A DNA stretch of 64,000 bases from UBA6107 sp964533735 (GTDB lineage: Bacteria > Chloroflexota > Anaerolineae > Anaerolineales > Anaerolineaceae). The stretch's first letter is position 1. Every line of letters begins with the position of its first letter. The stretch lies in NCBI GenBank assembly GCA_964533735.1, contig CAZHMD010000003.1:144188-208187 (forward strand), given 5' to 3'. A program made the translations under genes and the position numbers. Positions 43,494 through 52,729 of this stretch are shown one piece after another. The notes under the pieces were generated by a model. The model was not told where the DNA came from. It was given only the letters and a program-made list of their open reading frames with translations, and ran no database searches.

Positions 43494-45818
43494 TTAATAT
43501 TGACTGAGATCGACACCTTCACGGCCGCGTAAGAGGCGCTTGGTGACAATATTGAGAACTGCAATCGCGATCATGACAAACACAATGATCACGGTGGAAT
43601 AGGCTGCCGCAATGCTCACTCCGCCCTGCTCCCATTCGCTCATTATGGAAGCTGTAACGATCCTCCACTTGGCACTGACCAAAAAGATGATGGCAGACAG
43701 GCTGGTCATGGAGCGGGTGAAACTGAAGATCAACCCAGCAAGCAACGCCGGCAGGATCAACGGCAGAGTCACCTTGCGGAAGGTGTATGCAGCGTCGGCG
43801 CCCAGGATGTTTGACGCTTCTTCTATGGATGGATCAATCTGCTGCAGTGAAGCAACACCAGCACGGACTGATGCCGGGAGACTGCGCACGATGAAGGCGG
43901 CCATGATGATATACGCACCGCCGGTAAGGGCAAACGGTATCCCCATGAACGAAAGCGCGCACGGGATGGCCAGGGCGAAAATCCCAAGCATCACCCTGCC
44001 TGCCCGGTTATGCAGAGATTGTAACAAGAGGATGCCAACAAAAATCAGTAAAACAGCCAGGAGCGCAGGGGGCGGTTGGATAACCACCTTGATGTGGTCC
44101 GCGAATTGGAAGATGGCGTTGCTCCAAAAACCACGTTCCAGGCTGCGGCTATAATTGGAGATGGGTAAAGCAATTGCGGCTGCCCAATTTGTTGCCATTA
44201 TGTAGACACCCACAAGTATTGGGACCACTCCAGTGACCACTTTTTTACGCAACACCAATAGAGCCAACCCGATAAATAGATACAAACCACCTAAAACATA
44301 ATAAGTAATACGGTAATCGATTTTACTTGCAACGGTTTCCACAACTTTGCCTGTCAATCCTGGAAGAATATTCGCATCCAGTTTGGAGAGTAATACCCCG
44401 ACCGCGGTTCCGATCAACAGGATCACCAGACGTTCCCTCGCGTTCTTGCCAACCACCAGGCAGAAGAAGATAGCTAACACTGCGTAAACGCAAATCGCCA
44501 GGGCAATTGTGGGCTTATTGAATGCCATGATAAAACCAATTCCAAGGATCGTCCCAGGCACAGCGCCGCCAAGATTTGAGCTGAAATCCAAAGCTTCCTT
44601 GCCGCTGAATTTTTTACGCACTACCAGCCAGGCGATGATCATGCCGGTGATGGCAGCGAAGGGGGTTGCCAAAGTGCTGAGGAAGGTCGTATCTAAAATC
44701 GCCTCGACCCCGCGGGTCACCGTCATTTGCCAATGACGCAGGGTTGGTGTAAAGTCAACACCCCAGGAGAAACTGAATGAGCCGTAAACAATGGTGGCAT
44801 ACAGTAAGACAATAAACGCGCACATCAAGTAGGTTAAAATATTAGTGATCCATCGGATAACCGGATCTTTTTCCGTAATCTGCGCGCCAGAGGGTTTTCC
44901 TGTAACCGAAATGTATGATCGCCTGTTCACGTAATAACGCTGCATAATAAACAACACAAGTGTTGGAATGATCAAAACAAGAGAGAGAGCTGAGGCTTTC
45001 TGTAAATCATACTCACCGATAACCGCCATATAGATCTGAGCGGATAAAACGGTCTTGTTTCCCGCGATAAAAAGGGGATTACCGAGGTCTGCCAGAGATT
45101 CCACAAAAAGGAGCAGGAACGAGCCGGCGATACCCGGGATAAGTAAAGGTAATGTAACCGTTCTAAAAATATGGAAACGCGAAGCGCCAAGGCTGGCAGC
45201 GGCTTCCTCCATCGAAGGATTGAGCCTTTCAAGCATTGCCCTTAAGATCAGGTACGCCACGGAGAAAAAAGTGATGGTTTGAACGATCACAAGACCATCC
45301 AACCCGTAAATATCGTTCATGCCTTGCTCAAACACGATCCCCAGGAACTTGCGGGTAACCAGGCCATTCCTGCCGAAAAGGAGGATCATGGCTAAAGCCA
45401 GAGCAAAGGGGGGAGAGACTGTTGGTAACAACGCCATCCAGTGGATGATCTTCTTGCCCGGGATGTTACACCTGACAGTAGCGTATGCAAAAATGAAACC
45501 AACCAAAGTGCCAAAAATGGCAGTCAAGAATCCCATGGTCATTGTGTCTGTAAATGATCTGCGCATGGCAGGTCCGAAGTAATCATCAAAATACCTGGCA
45601 AAATAGGTAAGATCCCACATGCCTTCTTTATTGACGAATCCACCTGAAATGGTTTTGATGATTGGAAGCAGTACAAAGATAACGATAAAGAAAGCGGAAA
45701 ACAACAAGCTCATGAAGAGCACAGGATCTCTAAAGATCAGAGCGTATTCACGAAACCTGCGAAGGAGACCAGAAGGATTGCGGACGGGAGATCGTGGAGC
45801 GGTTATGGTCGGCTGCAT
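43494..45818 (-). CDS. ABC importer permease, fused two-domain iron(III)/AEP type
   Basis: A 774-residue permease with two full membrane domains, as in FbpB/SfuB and PhnU/V-type transporters. Each half ends with an EAA coupling loop: EEAAASLGASRFHIFRTVTLPL near residue 203 and IEEASNILGADAAYTFRKVTLPL near 667. The C-terminal half contains an unusually long membrane insert (about residues 430-590) of extra hydrophobic segments not typical of FbpB (about 550 residues). It lies between the binding protein and the ATPase in the operon. The family assignment does not fix the ligand. Confidence 0.92.
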   Translation of the reverse strand: MQPTITAPRSPVRNPSGLLRRFREYALIFRDPVLFMSLLFSAFFIVIFVLLPIIKTISGGFVNKEGMWDLTYFARYFDDYFGPAMRRSFTDTMTMGFLTAIFGTLVGFIFAYATVRCNIPGKKIIHWMALLPTVSPPFALALAMILLFGRNGLVTRKFLGIVFEQGMNDIYGLDGLVIVQTITFFSVAYLILRAMLERLNPSMEEAAASLGASRFHIFRTVTLPLLIPGIAGSFLLLFVESLADLGNPLFIAGNKTVLSAQIYMAVIGEYDLQKASALSLVLIIPTLVLFIMQRYYVNRRSYISVTGKPSGAQITEKDPVIRWITNILTYLMCAFIVLLYATIVYGSFSFSWGVDFTPTLRHWQMTVTRGVEAILDTTFLSTLATPFAAITGMIIAWLVVRKKFSGKEALDFSSNLGGAVPGTILGIGFIMAFNKPTIALAICVYAVLAIFFCLVVGKNARERLVILLIGTAVGVLLSKLDANILPGLTGKVVETVASKIDYRITYYVLGGLYLFIGLALLVLRKKVVTGVVPILVGVYIMATNWAAAIALPISNYSRSLERGFWSNAIFQFADHIKVVIQPPPALLAVLLIFVGILLLQSLHNRAGRVMLGIFALAIPCALSFMGIPFALTGGAYIIMAAFIVRSLPASVRAGVASLQQIDPSIEEASNILGADAAYTFRKVTLPLILPALLAGLIFSFTRSMTSLSAIIFLVSAKWRIVTASIMSEWEQGGVSIAAAYSTVIIVFVMIAIAVLNIVTKRLLRGREGVDLSQY

Positions 45819-45883
45819 GCGCCTCCAAGCGATAATTTAATCTGGGCGGCATTTCTGCCGCCCAGAATGGAACATGGTGGAAA

Positions 45884-47008
45884 TTATTGTTTCAGGTTTT
45901 CGGCGTTGGCGATTTCGTTGGTGAATTTCTCAACGATGGCTTTCTTATTGGTGCCAGCCCAAACAAAGTCATAATCGATCAGGTTAACTTCCAACAGTTC
46001 GGGGTGAGACAATTCCACACCGTTGACGGTAGGAGCCTGGTAAGCTGCAAACGTAGGTCCAAGAGCCTGACCTTCGGGGGAAATTGCCCAGTCATACCAG
46101 AGTTGCGCAGCCTGAAGATGAGTCGCGCCTTTAACAATGGCCTCACCACCAATTTCGTAGCCAGTGCCTTCCGCAGGGAAGGTTAGGACGAGCGGCATTT
46201 TATTGTTTTCGATCTCGTTGATGATGTCATGAGAGAAAACGATTGCCACAGCGGCTTCACCCAAACCGACGAACTTGGCAGGTGCAGCACCAGATTTGGT
46301 GTACTGAGAGATCTGACCAGCATACTTCTTGATGTATTCCCACCCAGCTTCCTCGCCGCGCATCTGGAGAATGGTTGACAGGGCTGTGTAGGAGGTACCA
46401 GAGGATGAGGGATGCGCGACCATGATCTGACCGGTGAATTCGGGTTTCAGGAGGTCGTCCCATGAAGTTGGAGCTTTGGCATCGGGATGAGCTGCGAGCC
46501 AATCTGTGTTGGTGGCAAAACCGAGAGAGCCAACATAAATTCCAACCCAGTAGTTATCAACATCCATCATCAGATCTGGATTGATGATATTGCCCAAGTT
46601 GGGGGAAACGTACTGCTCCAAAACACCAGCTTCTTTTGCAGCCACATAACCATCGATCGGGCCGCCCCACATGATATCAAACGTAGGAGCATCTTTTTCA
46701 GCCTCAAGTTTGGCAACCGCTTCGCCGGATGACATGCGAACGTAGTTGACAGTGATGCCATATTTGGCTTCGAATTCCTGCTTCATACCCTGGCACCATT
46801 GTTCCTGAGGGACACAAAGTACATTGAGCTCGGTGTCGGTGATCACCAGTTCAGTAGGGGCGACTGTGGGGGCTTCGGTGACGACAGGAGCTTCGGTTGC
46901 AACCACGGGGGCTTCAGTGGCTACTGGCTTGGGCTGACAGGCAGACAGCACAAAAATCGCCAGCATAAGCATTGTTACGACGACTAAACTTGCTTTCTTC
47001 GAAAACAT
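45884..47008 (-). CDS. Extracellular solute-binding lipoprotein, iron(III)/AEP-type
   Basis: A 374-residue receptor with a lipoprotein signal ending in IFVLSAC (Cys24) and a linker of repeated ATEAPVV/VTEAPT units, common in Chloroflexota. The mature part (LNVLCVPQEQWCQGMKQEFEAKYGITV; APTFDIMWGG; GQIMVAHPSSSGTSYTAL) is of the family-1 type that binds iron(III), 2-aminoethylphosphonate or phosphosugars. The classic paired tyrosines of iron-binding FbpA are not apparent, so iron is not assured. It is the first gene of the operon that ends in a PfkB kinase. A strong AGGAGG precedes the ATG. Confidence 0.9.
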   Translation of the reverse strand: MFSKKASLVVVTMLMLAIFVLSACQPKPVATEAPVVATEAPVVTEAPTVAPTELVITDTELNVLCVPQEQWCQGMKQEFEAKYGITVNYVRMSSGEAVAKLEAEKDAPTFDIMWGGPIDGYVAAKEAGVLEQYVSPNLGNIINPDLMMDVDNYWVGIYVGSLGFATNTDWLAAHPDAKAPTSWDDLLKPEFTGQIMVAHPSSSGTSYTALSTILQMRGEEAGWEYIKKYAGQISQYTKSGAAPAKFVGLGEAAVAIVFSHDIINEIENNKMPLVLTFPAEGTGYEIGGEAIVKGATHLQAAQLWYDWAISPEGQALGPTFAAYQAPTVNGVELSHPELLEVNLIDYDFVWAGTNKKAIVEKFTNEIANAENLKQ

Positions 47009-47059
47009 GTTCTTCCTCCTCTATAAGATGAGACTCTGAATAGAGCCAGTGATAAGAGT

Positions 47060-47088
47060 ATTATGCATTTTTTTGTAACGAATGGCAA
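47060..47088 (-). promoter_or_regulatory. Promoter of the importer/PfkB operon
   Basis: On the minus strand TTGCCA (47083-47088) and CATAAT (47060-47065) are 17 bases apart, about 50 bases before the binding protein start. Confidence 0.65.
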
Positions 47089-47122
47089 GTTAATAAAGGA
47101 CAAGAAATATATTACATCCATC

Positions 47123-47150
47123 AAAAAATCCGGTTTAATCCGGATATTTT
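47123..47150 (-). terminator. Intrinsic terminator of the thioredoxin-CcdA gene
   Basis: ATCCGG pairs with CCGGAT around a 6-base loop, followed by TTTTTT on the minus strand, about 20 bases after the stop codon. Confidence 0.82.
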
Positions 47151-47170
47151 GATACTCATCCATTTTTGTT

Positions 47171-48532
47171 TTACTTCTTACGTTTTTTTGTTTTTATGTA
47201 TTCGCTTCCGAGATAAATTCCAAATTTTGGCAGAACCACACGGTGAAGCAAAAGGACTAACAGGATGACCGCAAAGGCAATCCCAAAGATAACGAGGGAT
47301 TGATTGAGGTCGCTCAGCAGGCTGGGTTTTACCAGCATCACCGCCGCCAGGGTCAACATCAATATTCCACCGATCAATTTGAGAATTCGGCCATGCTTTT
47401 CTTCCATCTTATTTGACTTGAGGGTGAAGACCGAAGTAAAGAAAATGACCATTTCATCCAGTTGGTAAACAAGCATATAGGCGAGTAGTAGAAGGATAAA
47501 TGTGGCTGCGGTCATTTCTTGAGCGGAAACCAGGTTGGTCCACAAGACCGGGAAACCCGCTGTGCAGGAAAACTCGACCAGCGAGACCCCGGCTGCCATC
47601 ACGATGGTTCCGCCAACCAAACCCCAAAAAGAATCGCCTGCGTCCATCAGTTTGCGCATGCGCTGGTATATACCGGGTTTGTGTTTGTCATCAATGGTAA
47701 AGGACAACCCTGCCTTATACCAGAAATAATCTTTGATGTTCACCAGCGCAAAGAATAACGCCACAAGTGCCACGACTACCTGGATCCAGCCGATAAAACT
47801 GACCACTTTGAGGACTGTGAAGAGACCGGCAATAAAGAGCGCATAAACCGCTGCGGTTACCGTGAGGAAGATAAGACCAATGACCAACACCTTTTTACGC
47901 GAGCCAGTATGCAGAGTGATCGCTAACAACATAGTCAAGACCCATATGGAACAGGGATTCACGCCATCAACAAATGCAATCAACAGTGTACTTAGAAATA
48001 ATGATTTCTGTGAGAGGTCCACTTTTCCGATCAGTGGAATCTTGATCTCGTTGTCTTTAAGAGATTCCGGAGTAGGTGCGATAGTAATTTCAGGAGCCTG
48101 CTTCGGTGTTATACCGTTTAAGATTTCATACACCTTATCCTGGCTGCCATTTGCCAGGTAATCCTCAACTGTCCTGGTGATATCGTCCCTGATTTCATCT
48201 GAATAACCTTCCCAATATTTCTCGCCGATGAAAATAGTAGGCACAGAGCGGGGTTCAAAGCCAAATCCCTGGGCAACCTTTCGAAAAATTTCCTGGTTGG
48301 CATCGTTGTAGTAGATCTCATAATTGAAATACTTGATGTTTGAATTGCTTTTCGCGAGGTCTTCCAGAAAAGGTTTCGCCTTGGCACAGTGCGGGCAGCC
48401 GTCTCCCCAAAAAAGGTAAATGCTCACATCATCAGAAGTTTGTGCATTTACCTGCCCCCAAGGGATAAAAAAACCAATCAAGGTAAAAACCAGAATTATC
48501 AGTGAGAGGCATTTCTTTTTGGAAAGGCTCAT
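47171..48532 (-). CDS. Thioredoxin-CcdA/DsbD-like membrane fusion protein
   Basis: About 453 residues joining two redox parts. After a signal peptide (ending near VNA), a thioredoxin-like domain faces outside, with YLFWGDGCPHCAKAKPF (CPHC active site) and the cis-proline in SVPTIFIGEKYWEGY. About eight membrane segments follow, resembling CcdA/DsbD, with a cysteine pair: VDGVNPCSIWVL and EFSCTAGFPV. Such proteins carry reducing power from the cytoplasm across the membrane. Fusion of the thioredoxin head to the front of the membrane part differs from DsbD, where it is at the back. The start is uncertain: a TTG seven codons upstream is possible. Confidence 0.88.
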   Translation of the reverse strand: MSLSKKKCLSLIILVFTLIGFFIPWGQVNAQTSDDVSIYLFWGDGCPHCAKAKPFLEDLAKSNSNIKYFNYEIYYNDANQEIFRKVAQGFGFEPRSVPTIFIGEKYWEGYSDEIRDDITRTVEDYLANGSQDKVYEILNGITPKQAPEITIAPTPESLKDNEIKIPLIGKVDLSQKSLFLSTLLIAFVDGVNPCSIWVLTMLLAITLHTGSRKKVLVIGLIFLTVTAAVYALFIAGLFTVLKVVSFIGWIQVVVALVALFFALVNIKDYFWYKAGLSFTIDDKHKPGIYQRMRKLMDAGDSFWGLVGGTIVMAAGVSLVEFSCTAGFPVLWTNLVSAQEMTAATFILLLLAYMLVYQLDEMVIFFTSVFTLKSNKMEEKHGRILKLIGGILMLTLAAVMLVKPSLLSDLNQSLVIFGIAFAVILLVLLLHRVVLPKFGIYLGSEYIKTKKRKK

Positions 48533-48669
48533 GGAATTGAGGACTCTTTTCAATGTGGATTTGAAATCCTATTTTACTCAATAATCCTCAGATTCCTGAG
48601 ACAATTTCAATACGAAGAAAATAACCTTGGGTATAATACATATCAAAATACGGTTTAGCGAGTAAACGC

Positions 48670-49605
48670 ATGCCCAAGTGGAAGAATACCGAATACCAGG
48701 GTTGGAAGAATTGTTATCAATTTGATGGCGATTCCATTAATTTGATTGTGACTGGTGATGTAGGTCCCAGGATAATATACTGCGGTGGTGTTGAAAGGGT
48801 CAACCAGTTCTATGAAAATCCATTAGACATGGGGTGTTCCGGGGGAGAAACACAACGTTTTTATGGCGGGCACCGCTTTTGGACAGCCCCTGAAGATAAA
48901 GCGCGCACATACGTGCCTGACAATTCCCCGGTCACCATCGAAATCAATGGCTCAACCCTGCGTGCCACGGCATCGGTTGAACCCAGTGGAATTCAAAAAA
49001 CCATCTTAATCGAGGGAGTTGAATCTTCAAATTGTGTAAAAATCACGCACGTGATGGCAAATAAAGGTTCGGCATCAGTTGAACTTGCACCTTGGGGGTT
49101 GAGCATGATGCACCCGGGTGGTACAGCCATCATTCCGATGCCACCAAAGACCTCTCATGAAAGCCTCCTCACACCAACGTATTCATTAGCCCTTTGGGGT
49201 TACACTGATATTACCGATCCCCGCTGGGGCTGGGGAGATGGATTCCTCTTCCTGCGCCAGGATGAACACGTTACTGAGCCACAAAAGATTGGGGTTCACA
49301 ATACACAGGGGTGGGCAGCCTATCTCAATAACGGGATTCTCTTCATTAAATTCTCTGAATACTCATCTCAATTACATTACCCGGACTTCGGGAGCAATTT
49401 CGAATTTTTTACAAACAATTATTTCCTGGAAATTGAAACCCTGGGGGCACTTTCAGTCCTAGAGCCTGATGATCTGGTCTGTCATAGCGAATATTGGGCA
49501 TTGTTTGAGGGAATTAAAACCGTCATTTCGGAGGAGGGAGTCATGCAAAACATCCTTCCGCTAGTAGAAACAACCCGGAATAGAATTTTCTCCAGCAAGA
49601 AATGA
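48670..49605 (+). CDS. Galactose mutarotase-like hypothetical protein (DUF4380-like)
   Basis: A 311-residue soluble protein. The beta-rich pattern (NLIVTGDVGPRIIYCGG near residue 26, GGHRFWTAPEDKARTYVPDN near 64, APWGLSMMHPGG near 140) resembles the galactose mutarotase superfamily and proteins labelled DUF4380. No signal peptide is seen, and catalytic function cannot be assigned. It is convergent with the ROK kinase (8-base gap) and divergent from the thioredoxin-CcdA gene. A TATAAT at 48632-48637 gives a plausible -10 box. Confidence 0.7.
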   Translation: MPKWKNTEYQGWKNCYQFDGDSINLIVTGDVGPRIIYCGGVERVNQFYENPLDMGCSGGETQRFYGGHRFWTAPEDKARTYVPDNSPVTIEINGSTLRATASVEPSGIQKTILIEGVESSNCVKITHVMANKGSASVELAPWGLSMMHPGGTAIIPMPPKTSHESLLTPTYSLALWGYTDITDPRWGWGDGFLFLRQDEHVTEPQKIGVHNTQGWAAYLNNGILFIKFSEYSSQLHYPDFGSNFEFFTNNYFLEIETLGALSVLEPDDLVCHSEYWALFEGIKTVISEEGVMQNILPLVETTRNRIFSSKK

Positions 49606-49613
49606 AACGCGAC

Positions 49614-50537
49614 TCAAGATCGCGCCAGGGTTAAAGCTCCGACCAGACCAACCTGGTCTCCTAACTTGGCGGGTGCGATCACAAGATGGCGCAAATATTC
49701 AGGCGTAAAAACACCTTCCTCAAGCGCTTTGTGTAATGGTTTCATTAGAATATCGCCTGCCTTTGTTACCCCCCCGCCCAAAACGACAACAGTAGGTTCA
49801 AAAAGGAGGAGAAGGTCAGCTATCGCCTGACCCAGGAATCTTCCAGCCTGTTCAAATGCTTCGATAGCCAGCAAATCCCCCTGTTGAGCAGCAGCGGTAA
49901 CTTCACGGGCAGTTAGGCAATCCATTTCTTTGGAAAGTGTCGAAGACCTGCCAACTCCAATTTGCTGCCGGACGTAATTGGCAATTCCAGTTCCAGATGA
50001 AACAGCTTCGAGGTGCCCGCGTTTACCGCAACCGCATATAGGTCCACCCGGCCAAACGGTAATGTGACCTACTTCGGCCGCGATGCCGTGCGGTCCAACC
50101 AGCAATCGGTCATCAATGATAAAACCACCGCCAATACCTGTGCTGATTGTTAAGTATGCCAGGTCGTGGTGCCCGATGCCAGCCCCATGCTTCCATTCCC
50201 CCAAGGCGGCCAGGTTGGCATCGTTCCCAAGACGGGTTTCTGTTTTAAATTTTTCGTAGATGGTTGCACCTAAAGGAAAATTGGTCCACCCTCTGATGTT
50301 TGGGGCATGGTAAACCAGTCCGGTCTTCGGATCCACCGGGCTAGCCACTCCGCCGCCGATACAGATCACATTACCGTGAGAAGGCCATATGGATTCAATC
50401 AATTGGAGTAGGCGCTCTTCGGGTTTTTCATCAGCATCGTGCGTAGGGATGCTCTTTTTTATGATCGGCTCCAGACCATCGTTGGGGTATAAAGACGCCC
50501 GAAGTTGTGTACCACCAATATCCAATGCGACATACAT
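49614..50537 (-). CDS. ROK-family sugar kinase (glucokinase-like)
   Basis: A 307-residue ATP-dependent hexose kinase. The N-terminal phosphate motif is LDIGGTQLRASLY (residues 4-16). The catalytic segment is LGNDANLAALGEW near 103. The zinc motif region reads GPICGCGKRGHLEAVSSG near 166. There the last zinc ligand, usually Cys in CxCGxxGC, is His, a substitution that could still bind zinc. C-terminal VVVLGGGVTKAGD completes the ROK signature. No repressor helix-turn-helix is present, so it is a kinase, not an Xyl/NagC-type regulator. Sugar specificity is open. Confidence 0.92.
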   Translation of the reverse strand: MYVALDIGGTQLRASLYPNDGLEPIIKKSIPTHDADEKPEERLLQLIESIWPSHGNVICIGGGVASPVDPKTGLVYHAPNIRGWTNFPLGATIYEKFKTETRLGNDANLAALGEWKHGAGIGHHDLAYLTISTGIGGGFIIDDRLLVGPHGIAAEVGHITVWPGGPICGCGKRGHLEAVSSGTGIANYVRQQIGVGRSSTLSKEMDCLTAREVTAAAQQGDLLAIEAFEQAGRFLGQAIADLLLLFEPTVVVLGGGVTKAGDILMKPLHKALEEGVFTPEYLRHLVIAPAKLGDQVGLVGALTLARS

Positions 50538-50660
50538 GGCTTTCTGCCTCTCTCGCCGACATTCTCAGCTGCTCCTGTCGGTTACCGTCCCTAATATTGT
50601 ACCAAAAAGACACTTGTTGAGATTGGCGGCAATTCTAAAGTTTTTCCTTTGTAAAAACAC

Positions 50661-50688
50661 TTGTCCACTCTGCAAATCGTGTTATAAT
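50661..50688 (+). promoter_or_regulatory. Promoter of rplS
   Basis: TTGTCC (50661-50666) and TATAAT (50683-50688) are 16 bases apart, about 50 bases before the rplS start. Confidence 0.7.
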
Positions 50689-50738
50689 TTTCTTTCGCGC
50701 CGCCCAACGGCAAGAAATTTGAAAGTAAGGGTAAAATA

Positions 50739-51086
50739 ATGAGCGATCTAATTAAAGCATTCGATGCACCAGTCAATCCTAACATCCCCGAACTACGCAC
50801 CGGTGATTCGGTCAGCGTTCATGTGAAAATCAAGGAAGGCACCCGCGAACGTATCCAGGAATTTAAGGGAGTTATCCTTTATATGCATAACCGGGGTAAT
50901 GATTCTACCTTTACGGTACGCCGTGTGGCTGCCAATAATATTGGTGTCGAACGCACTTTCCTGCTGCGCTCACCGCGCATCGACAAAGTTGTTGTCGAAC
51001 GCCACAGCAAGGTTCGCCGTGCCCGCCTCTACTTCCTGCGCGACCGCGCTGGCAAGAGTGCACGCCTGAAACAAAAATTCAACTGA
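50739..51086 (+). CDS. rplS: Ribosomal protein L19
   Basis: A 115-residue large-subunit protein at the subunit interface. Family text is seen throughout: RTGDSVSVHVKIKEGTRERIQEFKGVIL, then VRRVAANNIGVERTFLLRSPRIDKVVVERHSKVRRARLYFLRD, ending in basic KSARLKQKF. The usual rpsP-rimM-trmD neighbours are missing, so L19 stands as a single-gene unit with its own promoter and terminator here. Confidence 0.97.
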   Translation: MSDLIKAFDAPVNPNIPELRTGDSVSVHVKIKEGTRERIQEFKGVILYMHNRGNDSTFTVRRVAANNIGVERTFLLRSPRIDKVVVERHSKVRRARLYFLRDRAGKSARLKQKFN

Positions 51087-51109
51087 TTGTCACGTTAGTG
51101 TTATCATCA

Positions 51110-51145
51110 GGGTGCAACCAGAAACCGGTTGCGCCCTTTTTCTTT
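51110..51145 (+). terminator. Intrinsic terminator of rplS
   Basis: GGGTGCAACC pairs with GGTTGCGCCC (one G-T pair) around a 7-base loop, followed by TTTTTCTTTT. Confidence 0.9.
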
Positions 51146-51166
51146 TAATCCGACTACTGAGGTTAT

Positions 51167-51877
51167 ATGCAGAAGCCCATCATAGCCATCACCACAAACT
51201 TCACCAGCAAAGAATTAGGAAATAATCCCGAATCCGCATACAGTAAAGCAATTGAGGGTGCTGGCGGCATCCCTGTCCTCATCCCAAGAGACCTCCCAAT
51301 GGAGCAATATGACGGATTGCGCGAACAGTATGCCGGAATTCTGCTCTCCGGCGGTGGCGATCTGGATATTCGTTACTTCGATGGGGAGCCTAACCCGACT
51401 ATCGGCATCCCTTCACCCCTGCGTGATGAGTTGGAATTGGCAATGGTTAAAATGGCAATCGAGACGGATTGGCCGCTCTTTGGCATTTGCCGCGGCATCC
51501 AGGTGCTAAATGTCGCCCTGGGGGGAACTCTCTACACTGATATCCCTTCACATTTCCAAACTACACTCGATCACAGCACACCTGCAAATAAAGGCAGGTA
51601 TTTCCTCGCACATAAAATTGAAATTGTGATTGATTCAACCCTGGCGAAAACAATGAATACTACTTTTACAGGAGTTAACAGTTTTCACCACCAGGCAGTG
51701 AAAAAACTCGCTCCCGGGTTGAAAGTAACCGCGCGGGCAACTGATGGGTTAATAGAAGCGGTGGAACTGCCGGGACGAACCAAACCTGTCTTTGGCGTTC
51801 AATGGCATCCGGAGAACCTGCAAGCCATCCAGTGTCATAAAGCCTTGTTCGAAGAATTTGTACGCGTTTGCAGGTAA
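51167..51877 (+). CDS. Class I glutamine amidotransferase-like hydrolase (PuuD-like)
   Basis: A 236-residue enzyme related to gamma-glutamyl-GABA hydrolase. The nucleophile cysteine is in LFGICRGIQVLNVALGG near residue 108. The histidine and glutamate are in FGVQWHPENLQ near 215. NSFHHQAVKKLAPG near 168 is typical of the family. PuuD frees GABA in the putrescine pathway; related enzymes cleave other gamma-glutamyl amides. A polyamine link with the aminotransferases at the left end of the window is possible but the genes are 40 kb apart. It may lead the murI-hom-folK-folP run. Confidence 0.88.
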   Translation: MQKPIIAITTNFTSKELGNNPESAYSKAIEGAGGIPVLIPRDLPMEQYDGLREQYAGILLSGGGDLDIRYFDGEPNPTIGIPSPLRDELELAMVKMAIETDWPLFGICRGIQVLNVALGGTLYTDIPSHFQTTLDHSTPANKGRYFLAHKIEIVIDSTLAKTMNTTFTGVNSFHHQAVKKLAPGLKVTARATDGLIEAVELPGRTKPVFGVQWHPENLQAIQCHKALFEEFVRVCR

Positions 51878-51892
51878 ATCAAGGAGAGTAAC

Positions 51893-52729
51893 ATGGTTGA
51901 GCCTGTGCACAATCCAATAGGCGTTTTTGATTCCGGTGTTGGCGGACTTTCCGTAATGCGTGCCCTCCGTGAGCTGCTGCCAACCCAAGCGATGATCTAC
52001 ATAGCCGACCAGGCACACGTCCCTTATGGAACGCGTTCCCTTGAAGAGGTGAGGCAATTCTCCACCGGTATTACCCGATTTCTGATCGACCAGGGTGCCA
52101 GACTGATTGTGGTTGCATGCAATACTGCATCTGTGGCATCGCTCAAATCACTACGTGAAGAATTCCCGGATATGCCTTTTGTCGGCATGGAACCAGCAGT
52201 CAAACCAGCCGCTGAGCAAACGCACTCGCACGTCGTTGGCGTGCTGGCAACGTATGCCACCTTCCATGGAGCCATGTACGCTTCGGTTGTAGAACGCTTT
52301 GCACAGGGTGTGACCATTCTGCAAGACCACTGCCCCGGTCTGGTGGGGGAGATCGAAAAAGGTAATTTGAACGGTAAGAAAACTGAACGAATTCTGCGGC
52401 AAGCGCTCGAGCCCATGCTGCAAAAAGGGGTCGATACTGTGGTGATGGGCTGCACCCATTACCCATTTGTAATCCCTCTCATTCAGAAAATTACCGGTCC
52501 GAAAGTAACGGTAATTGACCCAGCGCCTGCAATCGCCCGCCAGGTGCAGCGCCTGTTGGAATCACACAGCCTGTTATCTCCAGATCTGAGGGAGAAACAC
52601 ATTCGTTTTCTCACCAGCGGTGACACAACACAATTTTCTCGATCCCTGCCGTATTTCTCCTTTGAAAGCACAAGTGTTGAAAAGGTTGAATGGCTTAAAA
52701 ACACCCTCGCACTCAAGGAGCCCCAATGA
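51893..52729 (+). CDS. murI: Glutamate racemase
   Basis: Makes D-glutamate for peptidoglycan without a cofactor. The two catalytic cysteines are in VVACNTASVASLKS near residue 71 and VMGCTHYPFVIPL near 183. The N-terminal GVFDSGVGGLSVMRAL is standard. The 278 residues are normal. A strong AAGGAG precedes the ATG. Its stop overlaps the homoserine dehydrogenase start (ATGA), so the two are translationally coupled. Its presence implies a peptidoglycan wall. Confidence 0.96.
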   Translation: MVEPVHNPIGVFDSGVGGLSVMRALRELLPTQAMIYIADQAHVPYGTRSLEEVRQFSTGITRFLIDQGARLIVVACNTASVASLKSLREEFPDMPFVGMEPAVKPAAEQTHSHVVGVLATYATFHGAMYASVVERFAQGVTILQDHCPGLVGEIEKGNLNGKKTERILRQALEPMLQKGVDTVVMGCTHYPFVIPLIQKITGPKVTVIDPAPAIARQVQRLLESHSLLSPDLREKHIRFLTSGDTTQFSRSLPYFSFESTSVEKVEWLKNTLALKEPQ

